Made by a program: the position numbers and the translations under genes. Below are positions 55,374 through 63,767 of a DNA stretch of 64,000 nt, one piece after another. Each line of letters starts with the position of its first letter. Position 1 is the stretch's first letter. A model generated the notes under the pieces. The model was not told where the DNA came from. It saw only the letters and a program-made list of their open reading frames with translations, and ran no database searches. The DNA lies in NCBI GenBank assembly GCA_018657495.1, contig JABHXA010000003.1:229182-293181 (forward strand). Direction: 5' to 3'. The stretch is from Fidelibacterota bacterium (GTDB lineage Bacteria > Fidelibacterota > Marinisomatia > SCGC-AAA003-L08 > JACNLC01).

Positions 55374-56735
55374 TTGAGCAAGGAAGAACGCTGGAATAAC
55401 TGCCTGGAATATATCAAAGAAAGAATTCCGGAACAGGCTTTTCAAACCTGGTTTGACGGGATAGCTATATCCACAATCACCTCTGACGGCGTTGTACTGC
55501 AGGTTCCAAACCAATTTCATTATGAATGGTTAGAGTCGAAATACCGTCATTTAATTGATTCAGCAGTCAAAGAGTTTTTTGATAATCCGTTAATTGTCAA
55601 TTACAGTGTTGTTGTCAGTAATAAAAAATCAGACGAAATCCCTCCCCTGATTCAAAAAGAAAATACCATACTATCTGGATACCACGAAAAGACCCAACTT
55701 CATAGCCGTTATACTTTTGAAAGTTTTATCGAAGGCAAGGGGAATCAACTGGCCAAGGCGGCTTCCGTTTCTGTCTCGGAAAAACCAGGACAAACACCAT
55801 TTAACCCCTTACTGATTTATAGCGGTACCGGACTTGGGAAAACGCATCTGTTGCAAGCTACGGGGAATTATTGTATTCGTCATTTCCCATCCATGCGGGT
55901 ACGATATTTAACCAGTGAAAAGTTTATGTTGGATTTTATCCGGGCTATCCAGGAAAATAAATCCGCTGATTTTGCCAATACCTATCGTGGTGTGGATATG
56001 TTGCTATTGGATGATGTTCAGTTTTTCCAGAATAAAGAACAGACTCAAGAGCAATTTTTCCATCTATTCAATGAACTGTATCAACAGGGTAAACAAATTA
56101 TTCTTACCACAGACCGACCTCCCGCCGAGTTAAAGGGGCTCAAGGATCGGCTGATTTCCCGTTTTCAATCCGGTTTAATGGTGGATATTCAGCCGCCTGA
56201 TCTTGAAACCAGGATCGCCATACTCATGAAAAAAGCGGAAGATGATAAACTTGAGATATCCTTTGACATCATTGAATATATTGCTTCTCATATCAAAAGA
56301 AATGTTAGAGAGCTTGAAGGCACAATGGTGCGGCTTCTGGCGCTTTCTTCTCTATACAGAAAAGATATTACCATGGAATTGGCACAGAAAGTTCTTGAGG
56401 ATATCCTCGGACGTGATGCCTTTATGGGAATCACCATTGATCATGTGGTAAAGTATACCAGCAAGGAATGGAAAGTTTCAGAAAGACAGCTCATGGGAAA
56501 AGGCAGAAAAATGGAGGTGGCAATGGCGCGGCAGATCGCCATGTATATTTCGCGTGAACTCACCAGTGCTTCTTTGTTTAATATTGGCATGCACCTCGGC
56601 GGCAGAGATCATTCGACGGTAATTCATGCCTGCCGAACAATTGAAAAGAAAATGAGTGAGGATAAAGAACTAAAAAAACGCATTGAGAAAATGAAAAAAG
56701 AATTATCACCCGTTTCTCAATCGACTGTAGTATAG
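55374..56735 (+). CDS. dnaA: Chromosomal replication initiator DnaA
   Basis: DnaA opens the replication origin. The 453-aa protein with a TTG start (AAGGAT upstream) has the N-terminal helicase-loading domain (WFDGIAIS), the AAA+ core with Walker A SGTGLGKTH and Walker B LLLDDVQF, and the C-terminal DNA-binding signature HLGGRDHSTVIHACR. The genes after it are a two-component pair and not dnaN, so the usual dnaA-dnaN order is broken. DnaA boxes lie upstream. Confidence 0.97.
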   Translation: MSKEERWNNCLEYIKERIPEQAFQTWFDGIAISTITSDGVVLQVPNQFHYEWLESKYRHLIDSAVKEFFDNPLIVNYSVVVSNKKSDEIPPLIQKENTILSGYHEKTQLHSRYTFESFIEGKGNQLAKAASVSVSEKPGQTPFNPLLIYSGTGLGKTHLLQATGNYCIRHFPSMRVRYLTSEKFMLDFIRAIQENKSADFANTYRGVDMLLLDDVQFFQNKEQTQEQFFHLFNELYQQGKQIILTTDRPPAELKGLKDRLISRFQSGLMVDIQPPDLETRIAILMKKAEDDKLEISFDIIEYIASHIKRNVRELEGTMVRLLALSSLYRKDITMELAQKVLEDILGRDAFMGITIDHVVKYTSKEWKVSERQLMGKGRKMEVAMARQIAMYISRELTSASLFNIGMHLGGRDHSTVIHACRTIEKKMSEDKELKKRIEKMKKELSPVSQSTVV

Positions 56736-56755
56736 CTCAAATAAAAGGAGAGAAA

Positions 56756-57445
56756 ATGCCCTATAAACTTCTCATCGTTGATGACGATGTTCAATTAACT
56801 GAATTGTTGGAAGAATTCTTCGAGACGAATGACATGTCAGTTGTCTCCCAACATACGCCGGAAAAGGCATTTACTTATCTTGAAAGGAATGACCCTGATC
56901 TGATCATTCTCGATATCATGATGCCTGGCATGGATGGTCTCCAATTTCTTAAAAAACTGCGCGAAACCTCTACGGTACCGGTGGTCATGCTGACGGCTAG
57001 AGGTGAAGTTTCGGATAGAATTGTTGGATTAGAGCTGGGTGCCGATGATTATATGCCAAAACCTTTTGAGCCTCGTGAGTTACTCGCCAGAATTCAGTCC
57101 ATCCTGCGTCGAAGTCAGTCACCGGCAGAAATGCAGGATATCCTTGAATTTGACGGCCTGATTGTCAATAAACTTCGACAAGAGGTTGAACTTGATGGTG
57201 AGTTAATCCATCTCTCTACAACCGAATTTGAAGCCCTCGCCCTATTTGCCGGCAATGCTGGAAAAGTGCTTGACCGGGAATCGCTGGTAGAAAATATTCG
57301 TGGAATTCGTTGGCAATCCTATGACCGCTCCATTGATGTTCTGGTGAGTAGACTTCGCTCGAAACTTGGCGAAACCCCAAATTCAATGCGGTTTATTAAA
57401 ACGGTTCACGGGGTGGGATATAAATTTGTAGCCTTACCGAAGTAG
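56756..57445 (+). CDS. OmpR/PhoB family response regulator
   Basis: The 229-aa protein has a receiver domain (acidic DDD at about 8-10, phospho-Asp in LIILDIMMPGMDG, Lys in YMPKPFEPRE) and a winged-helix DNA-binding domain (about 130-228) with RSIDVLVSRLRSKLG and VHGVGYKF. A ribosome binding site AAGGAGAG precedes the ATG. The cognate histidine kinase gene follows within a few bases. The regulon is unknown. Confidence 0.95.
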   Translation: MPYKLLIVDDDVQLTELLEEFFETNDMSVVSQHTPEKAFTYLERNDPDLIILDIMMPGMDGLQFLKKLRETSTVPVVMLTARGEVSDRIVGLELGADDYMPKPFEPRELLARIQSILRRSQSPAEMQDILEFDGLIVNKLRQEVELDGELIHLSTTEFEALALFAGNAGKVLDRESLVENIRGIRWQSYDRSIDVLVSRLRSKLGETPNSMRFIKTVHGVGYKFVALPK

Positions 57446-57446
57446 A

Positions 57447-58790
57447 ATTATCGCTTTCAAAAACCCACTCGGAAAAAGCCTATTTCTTCGCATTGCCGTC
57501 ATGGTGGGCCTGTTTACCGGTGCATTGATAATGGTGGTTTATTTTGTGGTGTATCTCTCTTTTACCGAACAAGATACAATCCTGGATACCCACGAGTTTT
57601 ATTATTATTCAAAAATGGTTGAAAACTGGGGTTCACCACCTGATACGGCGATGATGAGCAAGGAAATCCGTAATCTGAAAATGATTGGTGGTGTATTTAA
57701 GGATGGTGAAAGGGTTTGGTCGCATCCTGTTGATTTTTCCTATGAAAACTATCTCTGGTATTCTGATAGTGAATACCTTGGTGAAATCTATGATATCGAT
57801 ATCCCCCTGTTTGTTACCTTCGGCGAAATTGATCTACTACCGGCTGCATCGGTTTCAAATGGTGATTATGAATATTATTTTGCAGTAGAATTTATTCCTC
57901 CGTCAGAATTTATACTGCGGATTGTGCCTGCTTCAATCCTCACAGTTTTATTTATGATTATACTGTTTATTTTCATAAAACAATACCTGTCACCAATCAA
58001 TAAAATCAAACGAAGGATTCTTGCTCTTGAAATGGGCGATCTTGATGCTACTATCAATATTTCAGGGCATGATGAACTTGCCGATTTATCAGGACATATC
58101 AATAAACTCATCCTTGATATCAAATCACTATTGACCAAAAAGCAGGAGTTATTATCGGATGTGAGTCATGAGTTGAGATCACCGCTGGCGAGGATGCAGC
58201 TGCTGATTGAAATGATGCCGGAGCATAAGAATCTATACAAACTAAAGCAGGAGGTGTATTTTCTTGAACGGATAATCTCAAATCTGTTATTATCTGATAA
58301 ATTATCCATCCCTTATAGAACGCTTGATATTAACAAAATTTTTCTGCCGGATTTTATAGATCGGATTATCGCCCGTGTAACCAATTCTTCAACTGTTCTC
58401 AAACTCATGCTCGACACCCCGCCAATTTCTGTTCATGTTGATGATACCAAGATGCGTATTGCCTTTCTCAATCTTATTGATAATGCCCTGAAATACGGAG
58501 GCACAGAAAAACCAGTTGAAGTTGCATGCAGTGTCGGGAAACTGTTTTTTTATTATTCGGTAAAGGATTACGGCCCAGGTATTTCACCTGCGGATGTAGC
58601 GAGATTAACGGATCCATTTTTTAAAGCATCTACCAATAAACGTAAAGATGGTTTTGGTCTTGGTTTATCTATCACCCGAAAAATTATTGAAGCCCATGGC
58701 GGTAAATTGTTAATCGACAGTAAACTGGATATTGGCTCTGAGTTTACGATCAAAATTCCATTAGTACGAATTCTCAAATCAGCAAAATAA
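57447..58790 (+). CDS. Sensor histidine kinase (HAMP type), probable ATT start
   Basis: The protein has two membrane helices (about 19-40 and 150-172 from the ATT start) flanking a periplasmic sensor, a HAMP linker, the H-box SDVSHELRSPLARM and the ATP-binding domain (DNALKYGG, DYGPGIS, GFGLGLSI). The first ATG (57501) would remove residues IAFKNPLGKSLFLRIAV, the usual basic start of such kinases, so I extend to ATT at 57447, one base after the regulator stop. No strong ribosome binding site is present there, so translational coupling is assumed. It partners the OmpR-type regulator. Confidence 0.85.
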   Translation: MIAFKNPLGKSLFLRIAVMVGLFTGALIMVVYFVVYLSFTEQDTILDTHEFYYYSKMVENWGSPPDTAMMSKEIRNLKMIGGVFKDGERVWSHPVDFSYENYLWYSDSEYLGEIYDIDIPLFVTFGEIDLLPAASVSNGDYEYYFAVEFIPPSEFILRIVPASILTVLFMIILFIFIKQYLSPINKIKRRILALEMGDLDATINISGHDELADLSGHINKLILDIKSLLTKKQELLSDVSHELRSPLARMQLLIEMMPEHKNLYKLKQEVYFLERIISNLLLSDKLSIPYRTLDINKIFLPDFIDRIIARVTNSSTVLKLMLDTPPISVHVDDTKMRIAFLNLIDNALKYGGTEKPVEVACSVGKLFFYYSVKDYGPGISPADVARLTDPFFKASTNKRKDGFGLGLSITRKIIEAHGGKLLIDSKLDIGSEFTIKIPLVRILKSAK

Positions 58791-58808
58791 TGATTTCATT
58801 TCAACTGA

Positions 58809-59759
58809 TCAGTCATCCAACGGACTGATTACTCCCAGTGCTCCTTTCTGCATGACATGGGTATAAATCATCGTTGTTTGTACTGATTTATGACCCAATA
58901 ATTCCTGGATGGTTCTGATATCATAACCGCTTTCGAGCAGATGGGTGGCAAAGCTGTGACGTAATGAGTGGACTGACCCTGATTTTCGCATACTGCTTTT
59001 GTTCACTGCATTACGAAAAACTTTTTGAATGGTGGAATTATGGATATGATACCGCCTTTGATTACCTGTCTCAGAGTCTTTTATAAATCCCTTGGAGATA
59101 AATACATATTGCCATTCGGGGCGAAAAGCAACATTGGGATACTTCCGTTTTAAGGCATAGGGTAGGATAGTTTCCCCAAGTTTGTTTTTTAAATCATCCT
59201 GGTGGGTTTCCAAAGTGGTTTTGATCTGTATTCTCAACTGTGGTACCAGGGCTTCGGGGAGCAGGGTAACCCTGTCTTTATTTCCTTTTCCATTATAGAT
59301 TATCAGTTGTTTTCTATCAAAATCAATATCTTTCACTCTCAGTCTCAGGCATTCGGATAATCTGAGGCCAGCGCCATAAATCAATTTGAGAATTAGGCGA
59401 TTGACTCCGTTTGTGTGGATAAGAATGCTGCCGATTTCATTTTTTGAAAAAATCACTGGTAGATGTTTTGAGCGGCGTGGTCTTTTAAAGTCCTCTATCC
59501 AGCCAATATCTTCTTCGAGTATCTCTTTGTACAGGAATAAAATGGATTGAAGTGCCTGGTTCTGGGTGGATGGTGCAACTTTTCTATCGACGGCCAGATA
59601 GGTCAAAAAATTTCTGATGTGGGATATCCCCAATTTCTCTGGGTGGATTGTGCCGCTGTAAATGATAAATCGTTTCATCCAGCTGGAATAGGATGTTATG
59701 GTTCTCGGGCTATAATTTCGTTGAATCATCACTTGTTTGACTTGTGTAAGCAATTTCAT
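58809..59759 (-). CDS. intI: Integron integrase (IntI)
   Basis: This tyrosine recombinase inserts and removes gene cassettes at attI and attC. The 316-aa protein has an N-terminal SAM-like domain and a catalytic domain. Catalytic residues are Arg in YGAGLRLSECLRLR, HxxR in HSLRHSFATHLL, His in LLGHKS and the nucleophile Tyr in MIYTHV. The IntI-specific insertion that distinguishes it from XerC/XerD is present: LPYALKRKYPNVAFRPEWQY. Transcription diverges from the cassettes, as in most integrons. The gene lies 18 bp after the convergent histidine kinase gene. Confidence 0.94.
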   Translation of the reverse strand: MKLLTQVKQVMIQRNYSPRTITSYSSWMKRFIIYSGTIHPEKLGISHIRNFLTYLAVDRKVAPSTQNQALQSILFLYKEILEEDIGWIEDFKRPRRSKHLPVIFSKNEIGSILIHTNGVNRLILKLIYGAGLRLSECLRLRVKDIDFDRKQLIIYNGKGNKDRVTLLPEALVPQLRIQIKTTLETHQDDLKNKLGETILPYALKRKYPNVAFRPEWQYVFISKGFIKDSETGNQRRYHIHNSTIQKVFRNAVNKSSMRKSGSVHSLRHSFATHLLESGYDIRTIQELLGHKSVQTTMIYTHVMQKGALGVISPLDD

Positions 59760-60364
59760 GATGACTTTTTTTGTAATGGTTTGTACGTATTTTGAGATGA
59801 GATTGGTGCAGGGGAAATTATTAGTAGTGTTTTCATAAATTTACTTTTTAATCCTTCATAATAAAATTAATTTGAAAATTCTTACTGAGAGAATTTAAGG
59901 GAAAACACTCTTTACATAATACCTTTTCCTTTTGATTTTTATCATTGGGGGTGTTGATTATTAAGTATTGAACTATATTTCCATTTATACCATTTAGTTT
60001 TTGTAATTTCATGTTTACAATACAGTGAATATATTGGTATTTAAGGACTTGAAGGTAGCTTAATGGCGTTTAGACAATGATGTTTATCATTTTAATAAAA
60101 ACAATTACATCGATTTTTCTTCCGAGATATTATAATTACGAAACATATCTAAAATGTTATTAAGAATTCTCTCCCAGAGTGATATAACGAATTATTGTAC
60201 CATTTCAATTCCCAATAACAATATCTTCAAAATTAATGAAATAGATATTATGCTGATTTATATTGATTAATTATGGTGAAGATAATTTAGGAAGCCAGAT
60301 ATATGGAATTAATTATTCTCAATATCATGAATTTACAGGCGAAACTCATTCGTCATAAATATTA
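59760..60364. other. intI-attI leader region, 605 bp, no gene seen
   Basis: This very AT-rich region separates the intI start from the first core site. It should hold the intI promoter, the attI accessory sites and a cassette promoter, but I cannot place them with confidence. A core-like GCGTTTAGAC near 60066 may be a decayed recombination site. There is no coding frame or LexA-like box that I trust. Confidence 0.5.
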
Positions 60365-60371
60365 GTTATAC
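60365..60371 (+). other. attI-type core site (first cassette junction)
   Basis: GTTATAC matches the core consensus GTTRRRY. Its last six bases begin cassette 1, and its reverse complement GTATAAC is the R'' box of the attC at 61357. The crossover is between G60365 and T60366. The first cassette gene starts 33 bp later. Confidence 0.75.
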
Positions 60372-60404
60372 CTTAAATAATAAATTAGCAGGCACTTTTA
60401 ATAC

Positions 60405-61346
60405 ATGACAAAATCAATATTACTTCGCCCTCTTAAAGATGTAGATGTGCATGAGCATGCAGATCTATTGTATTCATCCTTTAATTCCTGGTATTGGAAA
60501 CACGGATGGGGAAAAGATTATTTTGGATGCAGCCCTCAAGAAACATCAATATTTTATGAAATATATAACGATCTGTCGCCAGACTGTAGCATTGCGGCGT
60601 TTGATAATAAAACCGGAAGAATGATGGGCTCTTGCTTCTATCATCCTCGAGAACATCATGTCTCTCTTGGTATTATGAGCGTGCACCCAAACTATGGTGG
60701 TCGTGGTATTGGCCGGCAACTGGTAAATCACATCATTGACTATACAAAAAAACATGATTTTAAATCTTGTCGTTTAGTCAGCAGCGCCATAAATATGGAT
60801 TCTTTTTCATTATATAACCGTTCTGGATTTATACCACGAGTGACATATCACGACATGGTTATCAACGTTCCAGAAAGCGGCCTTGGTGATGCTAGCGTTA
60901 AAGGAGAGGACAACATACGGGAAGCCTCATTAGCCGACATAGAAAAAATGGGGGAGCTGGAGATGGAAATTAGTGGAATAAAGCGTGAAATAGATTATCG
61001 ATATGCTATTGAGAATCCGCGTAAAGTTCTACATGCATTGATTTATGAAAACAATCAGAATGGTATCGATGGTTTTATGATTTCCGTAAAGCACCCTGCC
61101 CTTAATATGCTTGGCCCTTGTGTCGCGCGAAATGAAGAGATTGCGATAGCCTTAATCAGAAAAGAAATAGAAAGATTTAAAGGCACTTGGGTGCTTTTTT
61201 CTATCCCTATGGATAAAAGGAAAATGGTTGAACAAATGTATGCATGGAAGGCTATTAATGTTGAAACTCATCTCAAAGAAGTGTGGGGAGAATTCCCTGG
61301 GTTCAATGGTATTAGCATGCCTAGCTTCCTGCCCGAAACAGGTTAA
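60405..61346 (+). CDS. Cassette 1: double-domain GNAT acetyltransferase
   Basis: The 313-aa protein has a complete N-terminal GNAT domain (about 4-150) with the acetyl-CoA loop SVHPNYGGRGIGRQL and SLYNRSGF. A second, degenerate GNAT-like domain (about 165-300) has no clear CoA loop. Substrate is unknown; GNAT genes are common in integron cassettes, and some give drug resistance. The gene fills cassette 1 (60366-61476), followed within 10 bp by its attC. No good ribosome binding site is visible before the ATG. Confidence 0.88.
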   Translation: MTKSILLRPLKDVDVHEHADLLYSSFNSWYWKHGWGKDYFGCSPQETSIFYEIYNDLSPDCSIAAFDNKTGRMMGSCFYHPREHHVSLGIMSVHPNYGGRGIGRQLVNHIIDYTKKHDFKSCRLVSSAINMDSFSLYNRSGFIPRVTYHDMVINVPESGLGDASVKGEDNIREASLADIEKMGELEMEISGIKREIDYRYAIENPRKVLHALIYENNQNGIDGFMISVKHPALNMLGPCVARNEEIAIALIRKEIERFKGTWVLFSIPMDKRKMVEQMYAWKAINVETHLKEVWGEFPGFNGISMPSFLPETG

Positions 61347-61356
61347 CCAATTGAAT

Positions 61357-61482
61357 GTATAACAAGGCAGTCAAATTGGACAAATAACCCTTAACTTTTA
61401 TGGCAATTTTAGCTTACACTATCAATAACTATTTCAATCAATCAGCCAACAGGGTTACTTGCCATTTACTTGGGCGTTATAC
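61357..61482 (+). repeat. attC site 1 (VCR-like, 126 bp)
   Basis: R'' is GTATAAC (61357-61363) and R' is GTTATAC (61476-61482), exact complements. The inner arms AGTCAAATTGGAC and the complement of GCCATTTACT pair with extra unpaired bases in one arm only, a mark of attC. Further pairing TAACCC/GGGTTA follows. Length and ends recall Vibrio repeats (TATAACAA...GGGCGTTAT). Confidence 0.88.
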
Positions 61483-61507
61483 GAAAATTAACTAAAGGAA
61501 TATATCA

Positions 61508-62398
61508 ATGGAAAGTATTGATGAACTAAAATCAAATATATCTGGCGAGCCAAAATACAAATTGAGAAATGGTGATCTATTCGTTTCCCCTGGAGGCATT
61601 CATTTTCTTGATTATTTGGATCCTGTTGGAGAAATTTCTACTGAGATAGATGCTGCAAAGTTAACTGATGAAGAATCATGTTATATTGAAAAAGCGTTGC
61701 AATCAAACGATGAGAGGTTTGAAAATCAAGTCAATATCGTAAAGAGCCATTTGCAACAAAGCATCTCAAAGGTTATAGACATAGGGTGCGGCGGAGGTCT
61801 GTTTCTATCAAAATTCAAAAATCTAGGTAGTGAAGTTGTTGGTGTAGAGTTAAATGATAGCAGAGCACAATACGCTAAAACTATCCACGGCCTAGAAATA
61901 CATAAACGACCAATTGAATCTTCTTTCTGGCCGGAAAACTACAGTGAGTACTTTGACGCAGTTACGATTTGGGACGTTATTGAACATGTTAATTATCCGC
62001 TAGCTACACTACGGTCTGCTACGAAAGTTCTAAAAAAGAATGGTTTAATATTTATCGATACGCCCTGTAGAGACAGCTTCTATCATAGATTTGGAGAGCT
62101 AAGCTATAAAATTTCTAATGGGGCATTTCCTACTTTTTTAAATACAATGTACTCATCACACCTATTTGGCCACAAGCAAATATTTTCAACAATAGAAATG
62201 AAATCTTTGCTTGAAAGTGCCGGTCTTGAAGTAGTATTGGTTAAGAAGTTTCACGAATTGTCTTTCCCACACAGTTATTACTTAAAAATGATGCTAAAGT
62301 CAGATTTATTGGTAAAGTTAGCGTTGCCACTAGTTAAAATTTTCCTTTTTGTATTCCCCGTGAAGAATAAAATGTTAGCAATCGCTCGAAAGAAGTAA
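61508..62398 (+). CDS. Cassette 2: class I SAM-dependent methyltransferase
   Basis: The 296-aa protein has an N-terminal region with a possible substrate part (about 1-70). It has methyltransferase motif I VIDIGCGGGLFLSKF and post-motif VTIWDVIEHVNYPLATL, and a helical C-terminal part. The style matches methyltransferases of surface-sugar biosynthesis (type 11/23). AAAGGAAT precedes the ATG. It fills cassette 2 (61477-62461), with attC starting 9 bp after the stop. Confidence 0.9.
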   Translation: MESIDELKSNISGEPKYKLRNGDLFVSPGGIHFLDYLDPVGEISTEIDAAKLTDEESCYIEKALQSNDERFENQVNIVKSHLQQSISKVIDIGCGGGLFLSKFKNLGSEVVGVELNDSRAQYAKTIHGLEIHKRPIESSFWPENYSEYFDAVTIWDVIEHVNYPLATLRSATKVLKKNGLIFIDTPCRDSFYHRFGELSYKISNGAFPTFLNTMYSSHLFGHKQIFSTIEMKSLLESAGLEVVLVKKFHELSFPHSYYLKMMLKSDLLVKLALPLVKIFLFVFPVKNKMLAIARKK

Positions 62399-62406
62399 CC
62401 TTACTC

Positions 62407-62467
62407 GTATAACAAACGCGTCAATTAGGACGCTCGCAAGCTCGCGCCTATTACGCGGGCGTTAGAG
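62407..62467 (+). repeat. attC site 2 (61 bp)
   Basis: R'' GTATAAC (62407-62413) and the core GTTAGAG (62461-62467) bound a short palindrome with arms CGTCAATTAGGACGC and GCCTATTACG, again with an unpaired extra base in the left arm. The loop region is GCTCGCAAGCTCGC. This is a short classical 59-base-element form, unlike the 126-bp site 1. Confidence 0.9.
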
Positions 62468-62498
62468 GGTGTTTCAATTACTTACTGGAGGACATAAT

Positions 62499-63260
62499 AT
62501 GTCAAGATACTTCAATATAAGTTTACTTTTTCTTCTATCGTTTTCATATACTAATGAAATACAATTGATTGAATTAACTCAAGGTAGTAATGAGGTTAGT
62601 TTTTTTGTGCTTCCTGAAAATCCAGAATTTACTGAAATATTTTCACCAATCTTTGACAATACCATTTCCATTGCTGGGGAAGGTTTCATTGTGACACCAC
62701 ATCCAATTCTTGAAGGAATCTGGATAGGAAGTTTTCCTCAATATATAAATCCTCAAACTGGATTCATCATAGATATGTCCAGTTTTAGCTCGTTTGAAAT
62801 TGAAGGTGAATTTGTTAACCCTTTATTGACTTATCAACTGCACCTTGGTGTAAACCTCATATCCTATCCATACAGTCAATCTCAGATGATAGGCGATGCA
62901 ATACCCATAGAGTTTATTAATCAAATTGGATCAGTATTTAATCTCGATCAATCTGCAATTCCTAATCATCTTTCTCCAACTGGTTGGGAAGGAAGTCTTG
63001 AGAGTATAGAGATGGGAAATTCGTATAACATTGTCATTATTACAGAGGTTGAGGATTTCTACTGGAATAACCCAATTCCTTTAGGCGATTTTAATAGTGA
63101 TCTTAATATAGATGTTATTGACGTCGTACAATTGGTAAATGTTATACTATCAGGTGACTCCTCTGATTTCCAAGATTGGGCAGGAGATATTGACGGCAAC
63201 GGAGTGTTAAATATCTTAGATGTTATATTGCTGGTAAACCAAATATTAGGCACCCTCTAA
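62499..63260 (+). CDS. Cassette 3: secreted protein with dockerin-like repeats
   Basis: The ATG at 62499 is chosen because TGGAGGACATAAT precedes it and it opens onto a signal peptide (SRYFNISLLFLLSFSYT). An upstream ATG at 62469 has no such support. The 253-aa product has a beta-rich middle of unknown fold and a C-terminal pair of dockerin-like calcium repeats (GDFNSDLNIDVIDVVQLVN and GDIDGNGVLNILDVILLVN), as in the host protein at 28871-30778. The stop codon lies within the R'' box of its attC, a common cassette arrangement. Confidence 0.87.
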   Translation: MSRYFNISLLFLLSFSYTNEIQLIELTQGSNEVSFFVLPENPEFTEIFSPIFDNTISIAGEGFIVTPHPILEGIWIGSFPQYINPQTGFIIDMSSFSSFEIEGEFVNPLLTYQLHLGVNLISYPYSQSQMIGDAIPIEFINQIGSVFNLDQSAIPNHLSPTGWEGSLESIEMGNSYNIVIITEVEDFYWNNPIPLGDFNSDLNIDVIDVVQLVNVILSGDSSDFQDWAGDIDGNGVLNILDVILLVNQILGTL

Positions 63261-63391
63261 CTTTCAATAAACTCGGACGTGAAAAGCATGTGCATGAATT
63301 TTAGAATTATCATTATGAAACAAAAACTATCAAAATTGGGAAATGACTGACCGTGAACATTTTCACGCCGGTTATTTCAGCTACTTGCTAC
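63255..63391 (+). repeat. attC site 3, partly degenerate
   Basis: R'' CTCTAAC (63255-63261) is the exact complement of the core at the start of cassette 3. Inner arms CGGACGTGAAAA (63274-63285) and TTTTCACGCCG (63360-63370) pair with one unpaired A in the left arm. The expected R' GTTRRRY is not clear: GTTATTT at 63371 or the TACTTGC after it are candidates. The site may be decayed at the array end. Confidence 0.6.
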
Positions 63392-63767
63392 AATTCCAAG
63401 GCTAAAATTCTCTTTTATTTTAACTAATTTCATTTTCCTTACGTTTTTCCTCTAGACCAGGAGGTAAATGGCTCCTAATCCACCCTGTTTTGGACGCACG
63501 AATCCTATTAAGGAAAAGATCGCCAAATTGCCCCTGGATGTTAATCCGAATCAATTAATATTGAGACCATTCTAAAGCATGTCATACTTCTGAGTTGTCG
63601 ATTGTGACTATGAACTAGCAATCTTATTCGCTTCCAGAATGAGGAGCGCCTGAACCTTCTGGTTAACGCAGCGTTTCTTTCAACCTGCCATGGAAATAAT
63701 TTTCAGGCGGCCCGATCCATCTAGGATATGTTTCCTTTTGATGAAATAATTAAATGTCAAAAAACAG
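63392..63767. other. Region right of the cassette array, no secure gene
   Basis: This stretch has higher GC than the cassette spacers and short broken frames on both strands, which suggests a decayed gene or cassette. I could not identify a parent family. The only tidy frame is the small one at 63468. Confidence 0.4.
63468..63575 (+). CDS. Possible 35-aa peptide
   Basis: The frame MAPNPPCFGRTNPIKEK... follows AGGAGG only three bases before ATG. It is not recognised and may be a remnant of a larger gene. No membrane or DNA-binding motif is seen. Confidence 0.2.
   Translation: MAPNPPCFGRTNPIKEKIAKLPLDVNPNQLILRPF

Larger units (their letters stand above)
58809..63391. mobile_element. Integron: integrase, attI core and three gene cassettes
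   Basis: A minus-strand IntI-type integrase gene stands next to a plus-strand array with two clear attC sites, one partial attC site and an attI-type core site (60365). In each cassette the first bases after the core match exactly, as reverse complement, the R'' box of its own attC: GTATAAC for cassettes 1 and 2, CTCTAAC for cassette 3. This is what cassette circularisation predicts. Right-hand limit is uncertain because the last R' box is degenerate. Confidence 0.85.

Noticed and set aside
58809..59759. XerC/XerD chromosome dimer recombinase
   Set aside because: The IntI-specific insertion before the HxxR motif and the neighbouring attC sites identify it as an integron integrase.
59760..60364. 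LexA box controlling intI
   Set aside because: I found no CTGT-N8-ACAG-like sequence near the intI start, and the LexA motif of this phylum is unknown to me.
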